NCBI GenBank assembly: GCA_019054805.1 | Contig: JAHQIY010000004.1 | Location: 992,001 to 1,056,000, forward strand | Origin: Brachionus manjavacas | Lineage: Eukaryota > Rotifera > Eurotatoria > Ploima > Brachionidae | Reading direction: 5' to 3' | Length of the DNA stretch: 64,000 bases | Part shown: piece by piece, positions 55,690-64,000 of the stretch | Position numbering within the stretch: position 1 is the first letter of the stretch | Layout: each line of letters opens with the position of its first letter | Program-made: the position numbers and the translations under genes | The notes under the pieces: generated by a model | What the model was told of the DNA's origin: nothing | The model's input: the letters and a program-made list of their open reading frames with translations, nothing else | Database searches by the model: none

Positions 55690-57725
55690 TTAAATGATTT
55701 CAAATTTCTTCTGATTTGAAATGAACTTTTTAATATTATTACTCAAACTGAAAAATAGGGAATCCATCTTGCCGTCTTGAATTCAAAAAAATAAGTTATC
55801 CGAAGGGGAAAACCAAAAAAATAAATAAATGATTAAAAAAAATTTTATGATATTTTAATTTGATATTATTTACTAAATATAATATTAAAAATAATTATTA
55901 AACTTTTAATTATTGTTTTCAGGTGTTTTCTAACGGCCGCTAACTAATTTACTTGATCATCACATTCATTATTTATTTATCAATTGAATTAACCTCCTTT
56001 TTAGGAGAAGCAAAATTTTTAAGTTTCAAAAAAGAAAGACATAAAATTTAATTATTAAGTGACAATAAAAAAAATTAAAAAAAAGAAGTTCTTTCTTGAC
56101 ATATTTTAGTAGATTAGTAAAAAAAGGAAAGGCAGAAAAATAAGAAAGACCTAGAAAATGATTTATGATAAATGAGACCCTACCAAACATTTGCTCATTT
56201 CATTGAACGTAGGAAAATGTAAATTAATTCACTTGGGTAAACAATGTGAAACAATTTAATTCAATTAAATTTCAATTTAATTTCAATTTAATTTTTCCTA
56301 AAAATTAAGAGCGCTTTACAGATTTGCAGAGTTTTTGCAGAGATTTAATTTGTGTGGTAAAAAGTTTGTTTCATCTGATAAATTTTGCAGAAAAATTTTT
56401 AGATCATAGTTAGTAAAAAAGTTATGTCATTTAAAATTTTTTTTTGTTCTTTGTTCCAAAATTCACAATGCCTTGAATGTATGGGTCTGGTCTATGTGAA
56501 CATTGGTCACATAATATTAGTGTATACGAAATAAAAAGATGAACTTAGTAGATAAAATGTATTAAATGTTTGTTCTATAAAATACAATTATTTACTAGAT
56601 AATTAATTTAACATCTAGATAAAATTATTAACTAATAGAATTATTAACTAATAGATACATTCATAGAGAAAAAAATTAAATTACTAGATAGTCTTATTAA
56701 TTAACTTATGCAATTAACACTAGATATAATTCAATAGTTATTCAATATTTTATTTGATTAATTAAATAATTTATTAAACTCGATCAAAAGGTTATCTTCA
56801 AATTCTCTAAGCTTTACTTTACTAAATCAATTGAAAAATGATGTATCCAGACACCGACTCTTCGAACACGAGTAGTACCGAGAACCTCGAACCTTGCAGT
56901 GAAGACACTGATACCGAAACATACGAAGTTGCGCTATGAAAAACTCGCATTATACCTTCTTATGGATTCAATAAAACAATAATCGTTCAACAGAATGTCA
57001 AGAATACTGAATGTCAACAGAATGTCAAGAAATCTATCTAATCTCTGCTTAAAAGGAATTCCCTAAAAGATTATTCAAATTGATGCTGAACATGTTCATG
57101 AGTCGCTCAAATAATTAAGTACTGATTTATTTTATTTAGTTTTTTTCATTTTCTTGTCTATTTTGCATTGAATTTTGGACCTTTTTTATTTATTGAACCA
57201 ATAATAACAATTAAATGAAAAATATATCATTCAAGAGGTCTTTTTATGATCTACCGGCAAAATGAAACTAAATCAAGAAATTCCGCAAAATTGGTGAAGA
57301 ATTTTGGCATTGAAAATTGCATTTTTTTTCAAAATAAACTTAACAAAATTTATCATGTTTTTTTTCCAGTTAAATTAAAATATATCCAGTAAAAACCATA
57401 ATTTACCTTTACGCTTTTTATTCTTTTCCTCTTTCTTCCCTTTCCTTATGTTAATTTATAATCTGAAGAGGAAAGTAAGAAAAAGCGTAAAAGTAAGTTT
57501 TAGTCTATAATAAATATATTTTAAGCTTACTGTAGAAAAAAAGGGTAAAAAATTTAATTGTTTAAAAATTTTGAGAATCATGATTAAAATAAATGATAAA
57601 GTCAGATTCAAACGATCTAATGGTGTGTGTGATTTTTTAGATTAATATATTTTCCTATTTCGAATATTTAATTTTTGAAAGATCTTTTCAAGAAGGTTTT
57701 ATAGTCAAATTGATGAGAAGAAGTT
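55690..57725. other. AT-rich stretch, no recognised gene
   Basis: 56290-56470 has GCAGAGTTTTTGCAGAG-type words also present in the loop of the 19.6-kb MITE, but no full element. 56860-56940 is slightly GC-richer without a frame. Confidence 0.45.
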
Positions 57726-57729
57726 AACT

Positions 57730-58271
57730 GTGCAGTGGATTGTCAACAAAAGAACTTTTATAAAAAGTCTTTTAATTGAAGACGTCGAAAAACTTAATTT
57801 TTCTCATATTGATATTTTGTATTTTATCAGAAAACTAATATATTTTTTTATTTTTTATATGCTGTTATTTGTACTGTACTTTTTTTTGTTTCTGTCCTTT
57901 TATTCACAGTGTTTTTTGGTGAAGGTGTTTATGTTAATTATTATGATCTTGAAACAGCTTATAAAAAATGTTTGCCTTATAAAGATTATTTTATTTTTTA
58001 TTTTTTTTCAAGTGACTTCTGTTTAAAAAGTCCATCTATATATAGAGCTTTGATACTCACATTAACAGATTTTTTTTCTGGTTTAGGACAATGGAATGGA
58101 CATTTTGTAAATTCATTTTTTAAAGGTTTATTCTTTGATGTCGGTATTTTTGGATATTTAAATTTTAGGTTCGTAATTTTTGTTTTTTGTTCAGTTTTGT
58201 TGATAACTTTTTTTCTAGGGATGTTGAAATTAATTTTGTTTAAAAAAACTTTTAAAAATTCAATTATTTAA
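57730..58271 (+). other. unassigned overlapping ORFs, hydrophobic
   Basis: 57730-58026 starts WIVNKRTFIKSLLIEDVEKL and turns into a long F/Y/L stretch. 57909-58271 has FFGEGVYVNYYDLETAYKKC and FFSGLGQWNGHFVNSFFKGL. Some segments have normal protein composition, so decayed exons are possible, but no family is recognised and most of the hydrophobic parts are what AT-rich DNA gives by chance. Confidence 0.2.
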
Positions 58272-58419
58272 AAAAAATTTTGGACTTGTATTTTGTCAAT
58301 ATTTTTAATTTAATCAATTTTTATAAAATATTAAAATATAATTTTTAAATAAATTCTTAAATGAAAATTATTCTTAAATTAATCTGTTTTCTTAAGTATA
58401 AAAACTTTAACAATACAGT

Positions 58420-58651
58420 ACGAGTGTTCGCTGGCATCTCTTTTGAACTCCATGGACTCGTCATCGGATCGGTTGAATTTGCGATGTTTACGGTAGTACT
58501 TCCACAATTCCTGTATGAGCTCAGTGCACACAAAATCGATGGTGTAAGAGGCCAAAATGCAGATTATGAAAAATCCGTCGGACTCCAGATAGTCGCGGTC
58601 AAAGTGTTGGATGAGGTCTTTTTCGAACTCGTGCAGTTCCAGGTCTGGCAT
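58420..58651 (-). CDS. orphan exon encoding an acidic/basic protein with one hydrophobic segment
   Basis: The minus strand from ATG 58651 reads MPDLELHEFEKDLIQHFDRD, a hydrophobic stretch GFFIICILASYTIDFVCTEL, then LWKYYRKHRKFNRSDDESME and SEHSY before the reading becomes AT-rich. It is GC-richer than its surroundings. It is preceded by a good acceptor (CAACTTTTAG|CAAATG), so the ATG may be internal. The coding part probably ends near 58420, but no convincing donor is seen. Family unknown. It lies just downstream of the trehalase pseudogene on the same strand and could have been its membrane-anchor exon; that is only inference. Confidence 0.4.
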
Positions 58652-58976
58652 TTGCTAAAAGTTGAGCGTATTCTTCGTTTTTTTTATGTTTTTTTTTTAT
58701 TTATTTTTTCAACTTTTTAATTTCCTTTTATTCTCCTAATACATTTTATTACAATCAACATTTAAAAAAGATCATCAATAAAAAGAAATGTAAAATAACA
58801 ATAATTTCAGAGCTTTATTTTTATCTAAAAAAATTTAATTTTTTCTTGTTAATTTTTTAACTCAAATGAATCCGAACGACATCTTTTTAATATCTTAAAA
58901 AAAAAACAAAAAAAATTCTTAATTTAACCACTCAGATCTTGCATCATTTCATCTTTAAAAATTTAAACGAGCTAAA

Positions 58977-60060
58977 AAATGACTCCATTAGTACAGACAA
59001 ACCCAGTCTGTACGTCATACTCGCCACCAGCAACTTTCTCTCCAGGCACATGCACTTCAATCTTCTCATAAATCATACCACTTTTCTTCCACCAATGATA
59101 CACACTATTTAAAAAACTTCTTCGCCAACTTTAATGCCACACACGGTTCATGCTTCAACATCATCATGATATACGAGTGTTGGTTGGACGCCCACACATT
59201 ATTAAAGTTCCATTGCTGCGTGGTCTTTAACAGAGAGACGGGCACACGGCGCTAATATCCATCAAACAAGTGCCAATGCTTACGGATCACTTCAGCCGCT
59301 CTCACTCCCGACATCGTTCTCATGTCGTATTATATAAGGTATTAAGTCTGTTGTGTGAATTGTGGCCATGTTCATGGGGTTCTTGAACCATCTTGAACTA
59401 AAGTCGTAGCCGGACTCGACGGCGGCCGTGATGTCGCAGTAGAGCTTGTGTTTTTAGGCGTGGGTGTGACAGTGTCTGGCCGTGTGCATGTCCTCGAGAT
59501 GGATTCGGGCCAGGCTATTTTTGTGTTGACTGTGTAGCGGTTGAATTTGAACTTGCTTTTTGTTCGCTTGTCGACCAGGAGTTCGATTGATTTTTGACGG
59601 GTCCAGTAGCGGTATTCGAAGAGAATGAAATTGTAGGCGTGAGTGAGGACGAAGTTTTTTTTTGTTGTTTGGTGGTGGATCCATGTGGTCGCATGACCAT
59701 TTGGGCGAAGTTGTGAGGATGTTTACGGTTTAAGTAGTAGATGCGCGAGTCGTTCGGAGTGAATCCGAATTTTTTGACAAAGAATATGAAGTTTTCGATC
59801 AATTGACGCATTGTGTCGGTCATGCCGCAAACGAGCAGGCCTTCGATTGTCCATTATGTGACCAAGTAGTAGATTTCGATGAAGCGACCGCCGGGAACGA
59901 TTGTGGTGGCGCATTAGAAGGTGACTGGTGACGCACTTGTGCCCTAGTTTGCTCATGTCCAGCTTTTTGTTCAGGTTTAACCGAACGCGGTTGAGAGCAG
60001 TGCAAAAGTGTCTGTTCTGACACGGCGAAAAAACTTCTCGTTCATGTAGAGCTTTGCTGC
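58977..60060 (-). pseudogene. trehalase (alpha,alpha-trehalase, GH37) pseudogene
   Basis: Minus strand, order preserved but frame broken several times: TIVPGGRFIEIYY (GH37 signature 1 start), TMRQLIENFIFFVKKFGFTP, SRIYYLNRKHPHNFAQMV, EYRYWTRQKSIELLVDKRTK, KFNRYTVNTKIAWPES, VESGYDFSSRWFKNP with TIHTTDLIPYI, NNVWASNQHSYIMMM, and the C-terminal GGEYDVQTGFVCTNGV. Right after PGGRF-E-YY the usual W-D-S-Y-W is replaced by residues including a stop. Functional trehalase hydrolyses trehalose to two glucoses. The many stops and frameshifts show it is dead, but GC content is still exon-like, so loss was not ancient. Confidence 0.85.
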
Positions 60061-60169
60061 TTGGATTATTTCATGCCTCATCAAATTGAGCTTTTTGAAT
60101 TCATTGTGTTTGGAGTTGAGCTTTCCCCTAAAGAGTTTTGGATGTTGGATTTTGAAAGAAGGTTCAAGG

Positions 60170-60545
60170 TTATGTTAAAAATAGTTGTTGTGCGGCTTCT
60201 AGTATCTAATCTTCAGGGATAGTGACGCTGTTTAAACGCTTTGTGCATTTTAACTGCTTTAGCGGTAATGACAACTAGGCTTTTACATAAACAGCCAATC
60301 TGGTTCTGAAATTTTCCGCTAATGCAGCAAAGTACGGATAGGAGACGCTTGATGAAGAGAGAGTGTCGGCAGTCTTAGCGGTGGCGCAGGTCGTCCACTT
60401 ACTGATCGACGGCCGTTAGCATGTAGGTCATTTATTTTTGTCAATTTTCTGACTTGTCCACAGATTTATAGTTCGATGCTGTCTCGACTTTGTCGCGGAT
60501 GCCTATTCCGAATGACAAATTTTTCATGTGAGACTTGAAAAAACT
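60170..60545 (-). pseudogene. unidentified pseudogene segment
   Basis: One minus-strand frame keeps protein-like sequence over about 110 codons (SHMKNLSFGIGIRDKVETAS, TYMLTAVDQ, VDDLRHR, DCRHSLFIKRLLSVLCCISG, AKAVKMHKAFKQRHYP) interrupted by at least five TAA/TGA codons. GC-richer than its surroundings. Not trehalase as far as I can tell; family unknown. Confidence 0.4.
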
Positions 60546-61970
60546 AACAATTAAAAAGTTTGACTTATCAATTAATATATTTTCCAAATGAATTAAAAAT
60601 AAGAATATTTTCATTGATTAGTTTCTAAGAATTTTGTTTTATTTTAATAAATAAACATTAATGATTACACATTTTTTTAGATTTTTTATTTTATTAATTT
60701 AAAACATATTTAATAAAAAAATTCACAAACTATTATAAAAGCAAAGTGTTAATTATTTGTGGGTTTTTTTTTTTAAAAACTTACAAAAAATAATATTAAT
60801 AAAAAACTATATCCATTAATCAAGTGTTTTGTTTTGAATTATTTTCGATTTTTATTAATTCTTTTTGCAGTTTTTTCCTTCTTTGTCGATAAAACCATCT
60901 ACTTATTTGTCTATTTAAGATAGATAAAGAAGTCGACAATTTTGATTTTTGTTCCTTATTAGGATACATGCTTTCTGTTTAAAAGAAATTGTTTAAGATC
61001 ACTTCTTCACTGAAAGAAATTCGTTTTAACTTTGTCTTAATTCGAATTGAATTTGAAGTAGAAGTAGACTTTGAAATCTGACGAACAGATTTATTGGTTT
61101 TCTGTAAATTTTTAAGTTTTTCTTGCCTTGATTTTTTTTTTGGAATAAATATTCGAAAAAAGTAATTTTCGATTCCTATAACAAATTCTTCTCATTTTTA
61201 ATACTTTTTGGTTATTTTTCTTGTTTTCTAGAAAAATAATCTTATTAATTAAGCAACCAATTTTTGCCATACCATTAAATGAAATAATGGTTGAATATTT
61301 GACAACACGAAAAACTTGAATTGCTAAATTCACGCTATATGTTGCTGTATTTTTAAGATAAAAAAAAATTGATTTCGAAAATGAATTAAAGGATTCAATT
61401 TGTCTATTCATCTTGAATCAAAGGACTTTAAATGAAAGAAAAATGAAAATGTCTTGTTAATTAAACAAATATAATTCGAAGATGAAATACAAAAGAAGAT
61501 TTATGGAAGTTTAAAACATTATTTTTTCATATTTTATAGTTTTTGCTGATTAAAAACTTTTTTTGAGCAAAAATCAATTTTTTGTGCTAAAATAATTTAT
61601 TTTGAACTCAAAAAAAGACAAAATTATTAATATTTGAAGATCGAGATCTAATTTAATAACAAGATTAAATGAATTCTTTTATTTTTTTAATTATCAAATA
61701 GATTAAATCTCAATTCCAATTTCTTTTCATTTAATACAATTTTTTAAATATATTTTTTTATGCTCAGATTATGTTTTTCTATATTTTTAATTTCTTCTTA
61801 ATTTTATATTTTGCCAAACCCTGTTTTTTACTTTCATCAGCGCATATTATTTCAAATCAAAAACCAGCTTCGGCTGAGTCTCATTTAAGCTTTACCTCAA
61901 ATACAATTTTCCATGTGTTGTTTGTAATGATTCAGAGAGATGTGATAGGTTAAAAGAATTTTCTATACCT
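60546..61970. other. AT-rich stretch, no recognised gene
   Basis: Short random frames. Lies between the pseudogene island and the Ty3 LTR. Confidence 0.5.
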
Positions 61971-62235
61971 TGTGAAGTCGCTTCAAAGTCCAGTTAAGGA
62001 AAAACTTTTTTCTTCTTTTTTAAAATCTTTATTTTGAGCTTAAGCCAAAAAAACGGGATTCCCCATGTGCTTCTCCCCTCTCTATTTATATCTTTTTTTT
62101 ATCGAGAGTCATATAACTACTCGAACATGTAAAAATAAAAAGTACAAAAATAAAATATAAAAATATCATAAGTAACTTAACGCTCACATACATAATAAAT
62201 AAATAAACAGATACTTATCTGTGGTGAACACCACA
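61971..62235 (-). repeat. probable 3' LTR of a Ty3/gypsy element
   Basis: On the minus strand it starts TGTGGTGTTCACCACAGATA directly after a purine-rich tract and ends CGACTTCACA (61971), giving TGT...ACA termini and about 265 bp. It contains a TATA-like GATATAAATAGAGAGG (about 62078-62100) and AATAAAG (about 62025). The partner LTR lies outside the window, so the outer end is tentative. Confidence 0.55.
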
Positions 62236-62252
62236 ACTTCCCCTCTCTTTAG
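62236..62252 (-). other. polypurine tract (plus-strand priming site)
   Basis: Minus strand AAAGAGAGGGGAAGT directly abuts the LTR start TGTGG. This is the expected position and composition for priming of plus-strand synthesis in LTR retrotransposons. Confidence 0.6.
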
Positions 62253-62388
62253 ATGGAAATTTCGACTCTCCAAATAAATGACGTACAATAGGTTAATGAA
62301 TAAATAGCTTAAGTAAAAAAAAAAAATCACAAACAGATAAACAAAAAAAACATTAGAAATCCAAGTGAGCCAGAGTTGCTTAACGACT

Positions 62389-64000
62389 TCATTGTTGACC
62401 GTGCTGTTTCTTGGCTGCTCGTTCCGGTTGAACTCGCTCCGGCGGATTCAGTACTCTTTTTGTCACCTCCGCTGCCTTCCGTTCCGCCTCCCGATGCTCC
62501 GACTCGGCCTTCTTCGGGCGTCCTCTACCTACACCCGTTGCCATTGCCGCCTCAACATTGACCGCTGCTGCGTTGGTTGTTGGACTTGCACTGGTCTGGC
62601 CATCATCACCTGGTGCTGCTGCCGCGCTGACTTCAGCCGCCGACTCCGTCTGGTCGCCGCTGCTACCTCTCACCACTTCCTGTACAACCACTTTGTCCTC
62701 CTCGAAACTGCTGAAGTAAACTTTGAAGAACGAGGAGTTCCTCGTGATTGAATGGCCTGGTCTCGAAGCAGTTACCATGCTGCCCTTGACGTTCACGACT
62801 GTATACGGCTCCGGATCCCATTCCGGCCTAGACTTGTGAGTGCGCTTTAGCTTGAGCAGCACTCTGCTTCCTACTCGGATGACACTCATGCGCGTGCGCG
62901 TTCGCTTATTGTACTCGTCCTCCATGCGTCTCCTGGACCGTTCGTGGTTCTCTTTGGCCAATCGATGCCACTCTGCTCGGTCTGGCTCGCCGACTGGTTC
63001 AGGCAAACCCGAAGTCCGACTGAAGCCGAACATCAACAGGTTCGGAGAAATCTTGGTGGCTGCATGCGGCGTTTCCCGATACGCCCTCAAGAAATCTCTT
63101 AGTGCCTGGTCTCGACTGATTCCCGTCGCCTCGGCTCCTCTGATGGTCTTGCCTAGGTTGCGCATGAAGCGCTCCACGTCGCCGTTGGCCCTTGGCCAAA
63201 GTGGTGTAATCTTGCGATGCTCAAATCCCAGCTCCCGTGCGTACTCGGCAAAGGAATGTGATTGGAATGGTGCGCCGTTGTCCGACTTGTAAATGAGCGG
63301 TGCGCCAAAAATTGAAAAGAGCTCGTCCAAAACAGGCTTTACGTGAAACCAGCTCGTTGATGCCACATCGTTGACGAATACTTGCTTCGAGTACTCGCAT
63401 AGATTCACAAACCAGAACTTGCCGTTCGCCAACGGTCCGAAAAAGTCGCCGGCGACACGCTCCCATGGTCCGTTTGGACATGAAGATGCCCTGAGCGGCT
63501 CGAGGGTTTGCTTTGTTGCAACGGTCTGACACAGATGACAGTGTGCGACCTCCCGCTCGACTCGCTTGTCGATTCCTGGAAACCAGACTCTCGCCCTAAT
63601 CAGCGCCTTCGTCTTGACCACTTCTTGATGCCCACGGTGCGCCAACGTCACAATCGCCCCTCTCAGCTTGCTTGGTATGATGATTCGACTCCCTCGTAGC
63701 ATGACACCATCCTGGGCCTCGCTGATCTCGTCAATGACGTGCTCGAACTCAGCCAGCTCCTTTGGTAGCCGCCCTGTCGGCTGAATGATGAACTTAAAAG
63801 CTGCAGCTGCTCGTCAGCCTCTGTTGCCACGGCCACCTCCTTTTTTGTGATTGTTCTTGGCAGAGCACTGACTTGCGCTTGATGGCCTTGTTGAGCAACC
63901 TGTTGTCGCATGTCATTCTGATCTTGACCTTCTTCGGCTGCCCCACCACCGGGTTCTCCTGCTTCTTTTCGATCACCACCAAGTTCGAAATCCATTCAGG
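62389..64000 (-). pseudogene. Ty3/gypsy pol, internally deleted, with intact integrase domain
   Basis: LTR retrotransposon polyprotein, 3' part. From the window edge: start of reverse transcriptase (WISNLVVIEKK, RMTCDNRLLNKAIKR), then an abrupt jump near 63870 to the pre-integrase linker (SALPRTITKKEVAVATEADE), a frameshift near 63805, then one open frame to 62389. Integrase: HHCC finger (LAHRGHQ ... CHLC), catalytic Asp in VAGDFFGP, Asp in KSDNGAPF and Glu in GDVERF with 35 residues between the last two (D-D-35-E), then a GPY/F-like region (DPEPYTVVNVKGSMVTA) and a C-terminal tail with an AT-hook (GVGRGRPKK). RT catalytic core and RNase H are missing. Strongly GC-rich against its surroundings. 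Gag and 5' LTR are outside. Confidence 0.88.

Noticed and set aside
56290-56470. Words shared with the 19.6-kb MITE (GCAGAGxTTTTGCAGAG)
   Set aside because: No inverted arms or target duplication could be recognised.
59454-60023. Several 60-100-codon minus-strand open frames as separate genes
   Set aside because: They are alternate-frame readings of one broken trehalase relic.
62365-63292. Plus-strand frames opposite the Ty3 integrase
   Set aside because: Antisense shadows; the minus strand carries the integrase catalytic motifs.

Overview
The window is nuclear DNA of an invertebrate animal. The reasons are spliced protein-coding genes with GT-AG introns (several only 50-105 bp), an alpha-actinin with the animal domain order, an animal-type malic enzyme, and a dense load of metazoan transposon families (CR1/Jockey-like LINEs, Tc1/mariner, hAT, MULE/FLYWCH, Ty3/gypsy). 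Non-coding DNA is extremely AT-rich with long A/T runs, while host exons and the Ty3 element are clearly GC-richer, so real exons stand out by composition. A rotifer or another lophotrochozoan-like animal is a plausible guess, but the sequence alone does not fix the species.

Layout. 0-9 kb is transposon debris: a LINE split by a hAT element with an 8-bp target duplication, a stop-ridden AT-hook pseudogene, an 873-bp element with long inverted repeats and a two-exon ORF, and two nested foldback structures, one carrying a FLYWCH zinc-finger gene. 9.1-10.7 kb (minus) is a malic enzyme whose last exon is not visible. 11.6-12.8 kb is a CR1-like LINE. 15.3-27.8 kb (minus) is a complete alpha-actinin gene, about 922 residues from seven coding exons per transcript. 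It has a pair of 86-nt twin exons that look mutually exclusive, and its two large introns hold LINE copies, palindromic MITEs, a TGATCAC-rich foldback element and a dead Tc1 transposase.

28-58 kb holds no intact recognisable host gene. It contains Tc1-type elements with CAGTGC termini and TA target duplications, fragments of a MULE-like family (SWIM, acidic tract, AT-hooks, FLYWCH), at least four LINE families in both orientations, and long featureless AT-rich stretches. 58.4-60.5 kb (minus) is a GC-richer island with an unassigned exon, a trehalase pseudogene broken in many places, and a second unidentified pseudogene segment. 62-64 kb (minus) is the 3' half of a Ty3/gypsy element: an internally deleted pol with an intact integrase domain and AT-hook tail, then a polypurine tract and a probable 265-bp LTR.

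The host genes are independent housekeeping or cytoskeletal genes and do not form a cluster. The most notable observations are the actinin twin exons, whose length forces mutual exclusivity, and several non-autonomous inverted-repeat elements that carry their own short coding segments and that I could not match to a known family.
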